From Monosporascus cannonballus (lineage: Eukaryota > Ascomycota > Sordariomycetes > Xylariales): 64,000 nt of DNA. The notes beneath the pieces were generated by a model, which saw only the letters and a list, made by a program, of their open reading frames with translations, did not search any database and was not told the origin of the DNA. Positions 1-10,509 of the stretch are shown piece after piece; the first letter of the stretch is position 1; the number at the start of each line of letters is the position of its first letter. The translations under genes and the position numbers were made by a program. The stretch spans positions 1 to 64,000 of the forward strand of contig QJNS01000292.1 in the NCBI GenBank assembly GCA_004154925.1. Direction: 5' to 3'.

Positions 1-41
1 TTTTTTTTTTTTTTTTTTGTGCCCCCCCCCCCCCCCCTTTT
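1..41. repeat. Homopolymer pair, T18 then C16
   Basis: A run of 18 T (1-18) is followed by GTG, a run of 16 C (22-37) and TTTT. It is simple sequence at the window edge, in a region with no gene. Such runs are prone to length error in assemblies. Confidence 0.8.
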
Positions 42-958
42 CACTTAAGCTTGATCCTGGTTAACTTTCCTCTCCGACTTTCCCTCCCTCCGGTCCCCTC
101 TGCTTAGGCTGAACATCACCACTACCCGCTTTGCCCAGCCGAGGGGAGAAGGACAGGGAGAGGCAGAAAAGGGGAAGACCATGCGTGATACGCCCGAAAC
201 CCACTCTAACGGTTGTCAGTGGCCGCTGTGTTTCCATAGGGAGGCGGCAATCATATGCCGGGCGAGTCGGCAAGTTAGGAGGCGGTAAATTCGACTTATT
301 CCCCGAGATCAGGGAGCCTGGAGTAACTTACTACCTAGTAGGTGTGACGGAAAATAGAGCGAGGCGTATCGCTGAATATCATCGCCACCGACTGCGGTTT
401 ACTGGGGAGCTGAGTTGGAAATATTATAGAATTCGTTCTATGGATAGTGTCCGAGGTGGAAAACTCGAACCATGTACTAAAAGAATGTTTTGGGCCTAGG
501 CATATACACCAGCAAAGCACGTACGTTGGCAGCACTTCTCGGTAATGCCCTATTGCCTAGTCTCGAGCGGCGGACGCCACATCCCACACAGCAGTAGACG
601 CACGCAGTAGAGTCGAAAGACTTGTGTAATATGATAGATTGATGTTGCACCACTAGTATCCTTTGCGTCTTCAAAGGAGGAAGCCGCCGTCAAATCGCAG
701 ACCTTTCGCCTCAAACGCCAGCCAATGCTGTGCCTGTACGCACACATGACCCCGCCATATACGCCGTAGACATCGTTCTTTATGACTACCCTCGCCAACC
801 CACTCCCGAGTCCACACCCAACACAAGACAGACACTTCTAGTGCTTTGACTCCCTCCCATGCTTGAATGAAGTTTAGGAGACGCCAACAAACATCGGAGG
901 AGCCGCTGAGCATTACGTGGCTTAAACTATCTGGGGTGTCGTTGGAAGGGAAGCTTTT
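42..958. other. Intergenic, 3' of the R3H-SUZ gene
   Basis: I see no supported gene here. The short open frames lack recognisable motifs. The part nearest 958 probably contains the 3' UTR of the minus-strand R3H-SUZ gene. Confidence 0.5.
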
Positions 959-3694
959 CTAGATTCCGGAAGGTGGCTTTTGCGGCAGTGTTGCCGGCGG
1001 GTTGCTATAGTTAGGGAGGTGGCTGAACGCCTGGCCAGGTCCAGTCGATGGTCCTGGGTGGATGCCGGGCTTATTCGGCATTTGGGGTGGCATCTGCGGA
1101 AGATGCGATGCCGGGTGTTGAGACATGTAGTGCGGTGGGTGATAGGCTGGCAGAGAATTGTTCGACCCCTGGCGGCTCATGCCGTAGCCGGGCCCTCCCA
1201 TATAGGGCTGCGTGGGCGGCACGGGAGAGCTAAACCCACTGTACGCCATATGGGGAGAACCGATTTGAGGACTTCCATGGGGTCCCCCCATGTTGTAAGG
1301 AGCTAACGGAGGCTGCCCCGGACCCATTCCATTACCAGGTACGAAAGACTGCGTCTTGGGGTTGAAGGCATGGCGGTTATAACTCCCGGGGATTGGATGC
1401 TGGCTCTTAGGGTCGTGCGGATTGGCATTAGCAGGCAGCTGGCCATAGGGGTACGGAATGCCGTTCATTGGCCCCATGCTACCTTGGGGCTGAGGTGCTT
1501 GTGGACCACGACTCTGGTAAGGCCCAGGCGATGGCGCCTGGTTCACACCTGGTTGCCAAGCCTGGGGCGGTGTCGTCTGCATTGGAGGTCCGTACGCTCC
1601 CATTGAGCCGTTCGACGAAGGGTACCGCGGGGGGCCAGGCGGGGGCTGGGGCATATACTCGAAAACAGTTGGGAAGAGCTCTGGATAACTGGGGGGCGAA
1701 CTTACTGCCGGCATGCTGCTATACTGCGGATAAGCGTTGTTCGGCATCATGGTAGCATACGTCTGCGGCGTAGCCGGATAAGGCTGCGCCACCGGGCTTT
1801 GATAAGGCTGTTGAAGTTGACCGTTGAACTGCGGGTTCCCAATAGGAACATACTGAGGTGTCCAATTTGGTTGCTGCGGATAATAAGCGGTGTATTGCGA
1901 GCGGGAATCGAAGCTCTCTGAGTCGTCTCGGCGTTGTTTGCCGGTTTTACCTCGTTTCCCGAGGTTGGACTTATCCTTTGCCGACACAGAGCTGGCCCGA
2001 GAGACACCGTTCGAATCATCTTCTGACCATTGTTAACCAAAAAAAAAAAAAAAAAAAATTCGGCAATTAATTCGACGGGTTTCGGTGACTTACCCGCATT
2101 AGACTCCCCTTGCTTTTCAGCTGTCCCGAATATTCTCTCCCTGGCTCTATTGTATGCCTCCTCGCGCTCTTCTCTAGTAAGCCTACATTGGCAGTTAGAG
2201 AGAGAAGATCTAATGCAGTGGTGGAGGCCGTGGAAGGTACTTGCTTTTCTTTGGCTGGAGCTGTCTTGTCCTTGCAATCGCTGCCAACTTCGGATGTGGC
2301 CTTGGACTGGTTGGTACTAGCTGGCCCAGACCCGTCATCCTCCCCACGCCGCATAATCTTCTTTGGTAGCACGGCCGGGGGCGGCGTGTTATTGTTGCTA
2401 TTAGTCGTGCTCTCAACGATACTGGCTAGGGACGGTGGGACACGACAGAAAGGGGTCCTGTAGATGCGCACAGCGCCCTGCACTGCTTCGAATGAATGCG
2501 TCATGTGATAGTAATCAGCAAGCTTATGGGTCAACATCCTGCAAAAGGAGTTGTTCGGCGGAAGGTCCATATAAGGTTCCCTACGGCGCGGTTTAGCCTT
2601 CAGTTATTTCTCCTTGAAGCGAGATGGACTTACTTGGAAGTTTGAACGAAATTGATGACGTCCTGCTCTAACCTAAGGAGAAACAATCGATCCTTGGGTG
2701 ACTGCATAGCTTCGAGAAGTTTCTCGTCCGGATGCCGCGCATACATGGACGAGTAATCGGAAGGAACAGTGTTCGGAGCTAGCGCTAGGTTCTGAGGGTT
2801 TCCTGCAGGCTGCTGCTGGCCGGAGGCGCCGCTCTGGGGAGTCAATACGCCCTGATCCTGAACCTCCGTGACAGTTTTGACAATACGCCGTTCGGGCATG
2901 TCACCGATCCGGAGGCGATGGACACGCGCCACCTCCGAGCCGATCCTAGATGTCGTAAGTAGGGAACTCCTAATCGAGTAGATCTCGTCATCGTCCGCAG
3001 CTGCCTTCACACTAGCACTGTCGTCCGGGCGCAAGGATTCCTTTTCATCCAAAGCAAATGTGGTGCCGGACGTGACGCTCTTGCCATCGAGACTAGGCGC
3101 CTTTGCGCCCGTCTCGGAACTTGAATCGGCCCTCTGCGAATGGTCGTCAGAACCCGACGTGCCCGTGTCGGCCTTGCCTTGCGACTTGGCAGGCGACGGG
3201 CCTGATGATGAGCCGTTCACCACAAGGCTTGGTGTGGCGGTAGCGCCAGTTGTAGTGAAGGACACGGCAAGCCCCTTCATTCCGTCCACAAGCTTATTAC
3301 CATCGGGAACTTCGCTCGCGGAAGGTATCGCTGCTGCTGAACTGACCCCCGCCGGAGGGGCGGAAGGCTCTGGGGCGCGAGTAGGACTTGCGACAGCAGT
3401 CATTTTAGACTCCCTTGATGCGACCGGAGTTACAGGACTGACAGGGGGCTGGACACGGCGGTCAATGGCAGGAACGGCCACTCGTGACGAGACCAGAGGG
3501 TTGTCTCTGGGGCCGGATGCGACAACCTTCATCTCTTAATTAGCGGATGAGCGGATAGGTGGAGGGGAGACAGCAGGAATAGATGTTAGACGAGGTAGTA
3601 AAAGGGGCAAATAGAGATATAGTAAGATATCAGGAATATGTACCTTGGCAAATGACAACTTCTTGGGGCCAGTGGTTACTGGTGCAGTGGCCAT
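959..3694 (-). CDS. R3H and SUZ domain RNA-binding protein
   Basis: Predicted cytoplasmic single-stranded nucleic-acid-binding protein of the fungal R3H-SUZ family. Five exons on the minus strand: 3644-3694, 2634-3532, 2245-2580, 2094-2182, 959-2022; they total 2439 nt (812 aa) with consistent phases. Exon 1 encodes the short start MATAPVTTGPKKLSFAK. Exon 2 is Ser/Pro-rich and ends in the first helix of the R3H domain (DRLFLLRLEQDVINFV). Exon 3 completes R3H (FCRMLTHKLADYYHM, with YRTPFCRVPPSL) and opens SUZ (KIMRRGEDD). Exon 4 carries the SUZ end (REEREEAYNRARERIFG). Exon 5 is a long Pro/Gln/Tyr/Gly-rich disordered tail. Three AGs lie at the exon 2 acceptor (just before or within the first codons at 3532), so its exact start could shift by a few codons. 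The intron at 2183-2244 must be GC-AG. Family assignment is firm; specific mRNA targets are unknown. Confidence 0.9.
2039..2058 (-). repeat. A20 tract (T20 on the coding strand) inside intron 4
   Basis: The run sits between the donor GTAAGT (first base 2093) and the acceptor at 2023 of the last R3H-SUZ intron. On the coding strand it forms an extreme polypyrimidine tract upstream of the 3' splice site. Confidence 0.8.
2183..2244 (-). other. GC-AG intron in the R3H-SUZ gene
   Basis: The donor reads AAAA|GCAAGT and the acceptor AATGTAG|GCTT, with CTAAC as branch site. A GT lies four bases further in (GTACCT), but using it puts an immediate TAG after the junction. Only the GC donor joins the two halves of the SUZ domain in frame (phase 2, 62 nt). 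Confidence 0.8.
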
Positions 3695-5427
3695 GGCTTA
3701 GACTGATGTCGTCTGAGTTGAACTATGTGCAGGCGACGAAGCGGCCTTCGGTAACGACAGGAGAACAGGAGACGGTGCTTCAGAGAGCTGATAAGTCAAT
3801 AACCCTGAACCGAACGCTCGCTGGCAAGAATGAACCGAGGTCCTCTAGAGATGTGGGTTGAAAACAAGTCGGAGCAAGGCCAGAACTCAAAAAGTAAAAA
3901 GGATCAAGACGGCCCTAGGGGAATCCGGGATAGGGCTGACCATTGTTGGTGATCCGTAGCTCCAAAGCAAGTGGTAGACGTTGTCATGGATATTATTGAT
4001 GGTCGTCGCGATATTTCCAGATGTGGGGTACTCTCCTGTTGAAGAGCATTCAATGACCAGCGAATCCAGAGACGCCTGCTTGATGATGGGTGGTCTTCTA
4101 AGAGATTTTCCCACAGACCCCTCTCTTATCTCGTAGATGAGACCTTGAATATGAAAGTCTGGAAATCACGGTGAGCACACAATTTGTTGTGCGCTAGAAG
4201 AAGAAGCTGGGAAGATGAAAGACCGTTGCAGGAGAAGAATCGCAGAGAAGAAGTGCCTGCTGTCCCGCCTGTTGCGCACCTCAGGCTCGGTCGCAAAAGT
4301 ACAGTGCGCGCACTCGATGGATTTACGCGAGGCTGGGTGTCGATGTACTAATCGGTCGGCTCAGGCTGCATTCAGGGGTTGCCAATCAAGTTGAAGAGCT
4401 GGCTGGCCCGCTGCTGTGGCTGCTGTTACTGCTGCTGCTGCTGCTGCTACTGATATTGTTGCTCCCGAAGGAAGTTCTGGGAATGTCGAGATTGGAATAT
4501 AAATTTAGAGGTTAGGTAAGGAGACGGAAGTACCGAGTAGGTATTGTAATTTAGAGGCAAGGCATCGGAGTTTAGTTAACCAGAGACTGGTGCCCGGCAT
4601 TATCATTTTTTGGTGTGATGGGGTGGGCGGGTGTGGGATTTTAGAGAGGTCCCTTGTGATTGATTCCCCACCCTCTTATGTACCCATAACCGGCAGGCCG
4701 CCGTCTAAATCAGCCAAACCTATCAGTTATAATTACCTACCTAGTCAAGAAGATTTTTGTTGCTCTACCACCTGGGAGAGGCTGTGCCATGGTCTTTCTG
4801 TTACATGTATGTCTATTATGGGAATTTGCAGCGTACTTATAGGAGGGGAGTGAGCTGTAAATGCGTTGAAGGCGACTGCTACGGGACCTCAGGAGTCCTA
4901 CATCATGTATGTATGTAGCATGTAGTATTGTAACGCCTAAGGGGCTCATCGGTTCCATTTGGGCGCAACCGTGCCTGGCACCTGCCGGCATGAGCCGCTG
5001 AAGGTGGTGTGGGTGCCAGCACTTGCCAAGTATCTTTGCACTGTCCTATTTACCTCCTGGACTTACCTACTTCGCACCTATAGGCGCTCACATACTTGGG
5101 TAGTAAGTAGCCCAGCCATTGGAGCCTGGAGGTCCTCGCCAGCTCTGAGGCTGTGGCTGATCAAGTTGCATTTCGCAAAGCCACCTTTTATTTACAGCTA
5201 CATGTCAGCATGTGCATCTGCACTTTAAGCAAAAGCTGTGCAACATCGATCTAATTACACGCGAAGTCAAGAATAGCCCAACAAGAGCTACCAGTTATTT
5301 CTGGCCAATTCTTAACCTCTATTTTCGCAGGGAATAATACCTTGGGGGAACCATTCCCATCCGTCGTTCCCTCCCTGATCCGTTTAAGCACCTCAAGCCT
5401 ACATCTAGGCCTAGGCATTCCATAAGC
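3695..5427. promoter_or_regulatory. Divergent intergenic region with long R3H-SUZ leader
   Basis: This 1.7-kb stretch separates two divergent starts (R3H-SUZ at 3694 minus, zinc-knuckle at 5428 plus). It must hold both promoters. A CTG run (six copies, 4429-4446, CAG on the R3H-SUZ sense strand) lies within a probable long 5' leader. I could not place a TATA box or transcription start. Small frames here (for example minus 3887-4114) show no recognised motif. Confidence 0.45.
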
Positions 5428-6469
5428 ATGTATCGGCGCGGTCCCTCCAAAGCAACCCCTGCCAATGTCCAGTGCCAGAAATGCCTGAAAAGAGATAGGT
5501 GAACCCATTTGTTGTTTTTGATGGCAAGAGGTCGCTGACTTTTTAATACGCCACTACTCTTACGAATGCAAAGCATCGGCCCAAGAGAGGCCTTATGTCC
5601 CCCGTCCCTCTAGGACTCAACAACTTCTCAACCCAAAGCTGGTTCCGAAGCTCACCAGCGAGACCCCGGATGCTCTACAAAAGAAGTAAGTCTCCAGGCC
5701 CGTTCCAATGTGATATCGATCGCTTATGGCTCGTAGGAAAGGAGTGGCCGATGAGGAGCTCGCGAAGAGGGAGGCTGAGAGAGCAAGGAAGCGCGAGTTA
5801 GAGCGCGACGAAGATGAGTCCGATGATGATGGGCCGCCTAGGCATAGAAGGCCAGGCTCCCGCGGTTCCCTGTCCAGTGCTTCTACAAGAGCATCTCGTT
5901 CACCAGGTTTCCCTAGTCGAGACCGGGAGTTTTCTAGGTCTCCGAGGGCAGCGGGACGAGCATATGGGAGCCCGCCACCGGCCACCCGTTCTCCCCCACG
6001 AAGGGACTCCTATAGTTCTGAGGAGGGTGGTCCCCGCAGATCAGATGACATGTACCGCCCAAGGAGCATAAGTCCATTAGCCCGGCGGTCAGAAAGGTCA
6101 ATATCTCCAGCGAAAGATATCAGCCATGCACAAGATCGCTACCACGCGCGTAGTAGAGCTCCTGATGATGGTCCGGCATATAACCGGCGAAGAAGGTACT
6201 CCTCGAGCCCGAGCAGGTCGCCGCCACCGGACAATCAACGACGGTTCCGCTCGAGGTCTCCCGGTTCGCATAGAGCCCGTGGCAGCAGCCCTCCGCGATA
6301 CGGAGATGATACAACGGGGGCCGAAAGACGTGGAGGTTACCGCGGTGGAAGGGACGCATCACGGGATCGGGCAAGGGGAGCACCTGCACGGCGGGAACAG
6401 CGCGAACGAAGTCTCAGTCCTTTTTCCAAGAGGCTGACCATCACGCAAGCGATGAACATGGGTCGCTAG
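5428..6469 (+). CDS. Zinc-knuckle protein with RS-like tail (ZCCHC10-like)
   Basis: Nuclear zinc-knuckle protein of the zf-CCHC_3 family, likely tied to RNA processing by domain type. Three exons: 5428-5494, 5550-5685, 5737-6469 (311 aa). The start MYRRGPSKATPANVQ leads straight into the knuckle C16-x2-C19-x4-H24-x4-C29. It is followed by the family block around RPSRTQQLLNPKLVPKL and an acidic/basic helix (KKKGVADEELAKREAERAR). The rest is Arg/Ser/Pro-rich with many SP and RS dipeptides, ending SPFSKRLTITQAMNMGR. The second intron is ordinary GT-AG (5686-5736, 51 nt). The first can only be spliced in frame as AT-AC. The gene runs tail to tail with the Cwf18 gene, 138 bp apart. The molecular partner is not known from sequence. 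Confidence 0.88.
5495..5549 (+). other. AT-AC intron (U2-like) in the zinc-knuckle gene
   Basis: The exon ends AAAAGAG, the intron starts ATAGGTGAAC and ends TTTTTAATAC, and the next exon is GCCACTACTC. A CTGAC branch site lies about 11 nt before the AC. This junction (phase 1, 55 nt) yields CLKRGHYSYEC, restoring the exact C-x2-C-x4-H-x4-C spacing. The only GT nearby (GTGAAC at 5499) has no AG partner giving an open frame. The donor equals the U1 site GTAGGT with G1 changed to A, so a U2-type AT-AC intron fits better than U12. Confidence 0.7.
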
Positions 6470-6607
6470 GATTGGGTATCATAATTTAGTAATTTTAATC
6501 TAAGCCGTCCATATCCCGTACCATTCAGTCAAAATGAGCCGATACACATAACGAACTCTCCACCCAATACCCTGACCAAACGCCGTGCCATGCAAACCAT
6601 ACGTATT

Positions 6608-7303
6608 TCAGTGCTGTGCCAGATCGTCCGCTTGCTCTCTCTCCCTCTTCTCATCCTCTTCCTCCTCCCTCTCGCGCAGCCTAACGCCCTCGACCAGCGC
6701 GACACCATCCATGCCCGCCTGCTCCCCCGAGCCTTCGCCGTCTCCGTCGGCGGCGACCGGCTTATTCGCCGCCTTCTGCTGCGCGCCGGCGATGCGCTCC
6801 CTGACGAGGCGCGCGATGGCGTTATCGGTGCGCGCGTTGAGGACCTCGAGCTTCCTCTCAAGGTCGCGCTTGAGGTCCCAGTTGGGCTTCCGGGGCTGCA
6901 GCTTGAACAGGTCGACGCCGCGGTCGTCCTGCGCGTCCTCGGCCGCCTTCCGCCGCACCTCGGTCTCGACGTCCGCCGCCTGCGCCTCCAGCGTCTGGCC
7001 CTCGAGCCCCAGCGTCGGCGGTGCCTCGAATCCTAGCTTCGGCCCCTTGGTCTCGGCGTCGTAGTTGCGCCCCGAGAGGTACAGGCGCGCCACGTCTACC
7101 TCCGCACCCTCCTCCTCCTCCTCCGCCCGTGCCTTTGCCGCCGCGGCGTCGTCGTCATCTGGTGCCGGTGTGGACCCCGCCCGCTCGGATTCCGGCGCTA
7201 CGATCTCGTCGGCGGGTTGCTTGCGCTTGAGGGTCTTGAGCTTCGCGAGCCGCGCCTTGCGGTCATCGGCTGCGGCGCTCAGGGTCGCGTGTGAGGTGGA
7301 CAT
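6608..7303 (-). CDS. cwf18: Cwf18/CCDC12 pre-mRNA splicing factor
   Basis: Member of the Cwf18 (human CCDC12) family, a small coiled-coil component of the spliceosomal NineTeen-complex environment. Single exon of 231 aa from ATG at 7303. Visible family features: an N-terminal basic helix (DDRKARLAKLKTLKRKQP), then the conserved core around LSGRNYDAETKGPKLGFEAP, then the DLFKLQPRKPNWDLKRDLER signature with ERKLEVLNARTDNAIARLVRERI. The C-terminus is an acidic/Arg coiled coil (LREREEEEDEKREREQ). A low-complexity Asp/Ala/Glu linker around residues 40-65 is fungal variation. It shares its 3' intergenic space with the zinc-knuckle gene and its promoter space with the PPR gene. Confidence 0.92.
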   Translation of the reverse strand: MSTSHATLSAAADDRKARLAKLKTLKRKQPADEIVAPESERAGSTPAPDDDDAAAAKARAEEEEEGAEVDVARLYLSGRNYDAETKGPKLGFEAPPTLGLEGQTLEAQAADVETEVRRKAAEDAQDDRGVDLFKLQPRKPNWDLKRDLERKLEVLNARTDNAIARLVRERIAGAQQKAANKPVAADGDGEGSGEQAGMDGVALVEGVRLREREEEEDEKREREQADDLAQH

Positions 7304-7794
7304 GGTTGTTGATCTCTAGTAATCCTCGGCGGCGGGTCTGCAGGAGGAGAAGGTTGGTTTGGTATAGTTTGGTTGAAGAGTAGGAAACGTCATTCGTCTA
7401 ATAAACGGTTGAGACAAGAGACGGTCAACTTCGGAGCTAGAAGAAGGTGGTACCCAGTAGGTAAGGTGCGTTGAAGAAGCAAGGTCTAGCTTGGCTGAAT
7501 CGTTCCTGCCGAAGAAATATCTGGGGACGCTGCAGCACGATAAGCCCCGATAAGCTGATAAGGGAAATGCTTGAATGCGTCAGCGCTGGAAATTTGGCAT
7601 CCGGCTCAACGCTTCGTATATATCTGCCCAGCACTTGGTACTAGCCGCTCAGGCCGGTCATGGAATAAAGCGTCTCACTGGATTCTCTTTTTGTCTCAGT
7701 TTCTTCCCGATCATGTCTGTTCCGTAGCAATGAACGCTGGTTTGCGGAACTTCGGCGCTTCCAAACATTTTGCCCATTCGTCCGCCGCCCGAAC
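7304..7794. promoter_or_regulatory. Bidirectional promoter region, cwf18 / PPR gene
   Basis: A 491-bp gap separates two divergent ATGs, so both promoters must lie within it. I see no convincing TATA box or palindromic operator. Confidence 0.5.
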
Positions 7795-10509
7795 ATGCCC
7801 ACCCCTTTTATATGCCGCCAATGTGTAGTTCGACTTACGCAATCTTCTGCCAGACACCTGAAATCCAAGCGGTCACGGCTCTATACACAAGCTGCTCCTG
7901 CCTCAGCAGCCTCGTCGAACTTGCCCCCTTTTCCAGAGGCGTCGCCAAGCCTGTCGTGCACTCATAGGCAACCGGATGAGGTCAGGAAACTCCAAGGATA
8001 TGGGTTGGATGTCTCCAAATCATTGCCTGGGGCAGAATGGGACCGGTTAGACTATGATGGTGCAACCGAGGAGCCCGAAAGCTGGTGGGATGGCACCTTG
8101 AAGAAGTTCGTTCCCCGACCAAGGAAAAGTTGGCAAGAAATAGTCGACTCCCCGAGAGCAACTACAGCGCGGGACCTAAAAGCGAAGATCATGGGCGCCC
8201 TCGGAGACTATAGAGTTGCCCACCAGGACCTGATGCATATATATGGGCTTTCGCACTCGGAAGCCCGCCAGGCGGTTGACCAGTTAGAAAAGTTGCTTTG
8301 GGGGTGGTCTCGGAGTGAAGCAGCCGTACGACTCGATAACTTCCACCCGTGGAAGAGGGATTTTGGACGTTATTTACAGGTAATAAGTCAGAATATTCCG
8401 GATTCTATGCCTCCTCACACCCAGGAACCCAGGATCCGCCCATGGACATCACTTACCAAGGAAGACTCAGCAACGATCAATGCTGCATGGCAAAGATTGG
8501 ACCAAAAAAAGCGGGAGCAGATGTGGCCACAGATGGTAGCCTCTGCTCTAACTTCGAACCCGGGCATCCTTCCCACCTTTATCCAGGTGACCTTCGATCC
8601 TGACCTATGTCCAAATTATATCTTAGAAGACGTGGTCTACTTGCTCTTCCGCAGTCTAAAGTCCCTCCAGTCGTCGAAAGAGAGGGAGAATCAGGTCGCT
8701 GAGCTCGTCATGTTCCTGTTAGAACGCTGTCCGCCAAGATATTTGGTGTTTGACCAACACGTTTTGCACGAAACTATTCGCCTCCTAGGCCCAAACGAGC
8801 TTGTTCATTTCTACGAAGCTGTGAAGCAAACGGAGCACCCCCTTCACTCCAATACTTTATTACATATTGCCAGTCGGTTCGCCAAATCTTCGGCTCATAA
8901 GGTCAATGCTGCCGATGTTATCTGTTCGCTGACTGAGATTCGCGACTTCGACATTAACGCGCCGGCTCCGGCTAGCGTATGCACTTCGCTGCTCACCTTA
9001 GGCGAAAGCGATCCTTTCCCAGAAGGCCAAGGCGAGCCAGATGAGTTATTTAGGGTGCTTCTGGAGCGTGGGTTTCGCCCGAATCTTTTGGGTTTAACCG
9101 CATTGATGCGCAATTTTTGTGTTCGGGGGCACCTGGATACTGCTTGGAAGATCTTTGACCTGCTACTGCAACACAACTTTGAGCCGGACGCTCATGTGTT
9201 CTCAATTCTTCTCAACGGGTCGAAGAATAGCTTTGATATTCCCTCCACTCGAAAACTCATCGAGATTGTCTTTTCGCGCGGGGCCTGGACCGAGGTTATA
9301 GTAGACGAATTTCTGCACCTCATGTTTCTGCATAACGAAGCTCAGCCTGAAGAAAGACGAAGACAGAGGAAAGCAAACAGCGCATGGCGTCCTATGTTGC
9401 AGGTGTTCTCTAAATTTTACAAACTCGCCCCGCTCCAACGGTTTTTCTCGTTCCCCCTCGAGAATGTAATCGCCAGCAGAGACGTCCTTCCTAGACGCGA
9501 AACGCCTATCACCAATCTAGCAGCTGCATTGAGGCCTCAACCAGAGCACATGCTTATGAAGCCGACGAGTAATGCCTTACTCCTTCTTCTAGCCGCCCAC
9601 GCTCGGTCAGTTAACCATCCTGTGACGATAAGTTTATGTTGGAGGCGGCTTCATTTCCTACTAGGCGGGGAGGATCCTGTTGCAGTGCGTCTCATTACGG
9701 AAAAGGGGACCATGATCTACGATATCTACATAAGGGCGTTGATGCAATTCCAGGAAACGCTCTGGGTCCCAATGAGAATTCTCCGCAATATGATAATTAA
9801 TGCAGAGAAGGAGAAGAAGGCCACCGGTCGGAATATCCGACACCCTTTTCCCTCGGTCCATACGTGGACCACACTCTTAAACGGGTTCAAGAACCACAAC
9901 CACGTTGGAGGTGCCGTCAGCGTTCTCCGCATGATGATGGAACTGGGCAACATCCAGCCGAACCTCGTCACCTGGAACGCTCTCATAAAAGCGTTCGCAC
10001 GGGTCGGTGACGTCAGAGGCGCCGTCAGAGCAATGAGGTTGTTGGAACAAGCAGGTTTCTCGTCAGACGACCGTACAGTGGAAGCCTTCAGTATCCTTCC
10101 TAGAGAACGCAGAGAGGAGGCCATCCGGCTCTTGGAGGAGTCGCGGAAGGAACCTATCGACCTCGTGGACCCTGGGCCTGCCCTCGGCGGGGTCCGAGCC
10201 CGACAAGAAACGAGGAGACCTCTGGGACTCAGCCTCGCTGTCCCGACATCCAACCGAATCCATACGCGACCGCGACCCGTCGGCGCGCTGCAGCCCCCGC
10301 CGCCTGGCCTCGAAGAGCAGCTCGACAAAGCCCGGCAAGAATGGGACCGGCACGTGGCGGAGATCGACCGAAGACGGCGAGCTTCCTCCGGCAACGAAGT
10401 TAACATGCCGTATCAGCTCAACGACAGGAGACCTCTGGGCAGCAGGGCGGGTCATCCCGCCCCGCGCCCCGGCGCTACCAGGCGCGTCCTTAGCGTCATC
10501 AGTGATTGA
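7795..10509 (+). CDS. Mitochondrial pentatricopeptide repeat protein
   Basis: A 904-aa intronless frame. The N-terminus (MPTPFICRQCVVRLTQSSAR, then further Arg/Lys/Ser) is a typical mitochondrial presequence, so an organellar RNA-binding role is likely. Helical PPR pairs are recognisable near residues 427-480 (RPNLLGLTALMRNF with FEPDAHVFSILLNG) and 686-760 (PSVHTWTTLLNGFKNHN, PNLVTWNALIKAFARVGD). An aromatic-rich N-terminal block (ESWWDGTLKKFVPRPRKSW) and an Arg/Pro-rich tail from about residue 790 flank the repeats. Fungal PPR proteins of this size act in mitochondrial mRNA stability, processing or translation; the target transcript cannot be read from sequence. Start chosen as the first Met of the presequence. 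Confidence 0.85.
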   Translation: MPTPFICRQCVVRLTQSSARHLKSKRSRLYTQAAPASAASSNLPPFPEASPSLSCTHRQPDEVRKLQGYGLDVSKSLPGAEWDRLDYDGATEEPESWWDGTLKKFVPRPRKSWQEIVDSPRATTARDLKAKIMGALGDYRVAHQDLMHIYGLSHSEARQAVDQLEKLLWGWSRSEAAVRLDNFHPWKRDFGRYLQVISQNIPDSMPPHTQEPRIRPWTSLTKEDSATINAAWQRLDQKKREQMWPQMVASALTSNPGILPTFIQVTFDPDLCPNYILEDVVYLLFRSLKSLQSSKERENQVAELVMFLLERCPPRYLVFDQHVLHETIRLLGPNELVHFYEAVKQTEHPLHSNTLLHIASRFAKSSAHKVNAADVICSLTEIRDFDINAPAPASVCTSLLTLGESDPFPEGQGEPDELFRVLLERGFRPNLLGLTALMRNFCVRGHLDTAWKIFDLLLQHNFEPDAHVFSILLNGSKNSFDIPSTRKLIEIVFSRGAWTEVIVDEFLHLMFLHNEAQPEERRRQRKANSAWRPMLQVFSKFYKLAPLQRFFSFPLENVIASRDVLPRRETPITNLAAALRPQPEHMLMKPTSNALLLLLAAHARSVNHPVTISLCWRRLHFLLGGEDPVAVRLITEKGTMIYDIYIRALMQFQETLWVPMRILRNMIINAEKEKKATGRNIRHPFPSVHTWTTLLNGFKNHNHVGGAVSVLRMMMELGNIQPNLVTWNALIKAFARVGDVRGAVRAMRLLEQAGFSSDDRTVEAFSILPRERREEAIRLLEESRKEPIDLVDPGPALGGVRARQETRRPLGLSLAVPTSNRIHTRPRPVGALQPPPPGLEEQLDKARQEWDRHVAEIDRRRRASSGNEVNMPYQLNDRRPLGSRAGHPAPRPGATRRVLSVISD

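Noticed and set aside
980..1606. Plus-strand frames opposite the last R3H-SUZ exon
   Set aside because: Antisense shadows of the Pro/Gln-rich coding exon.
3887..4114. 75-aa minus frame upstream of the R3H-SUZ gene
   Set aside because: Most simply a chance frame in the leader; no motif.
6585..7319. Plus-strand Ser/Arg-rich frames opposite cwf18
   Set aside because: Antisense shadows of a GC-rich acidic coding region.
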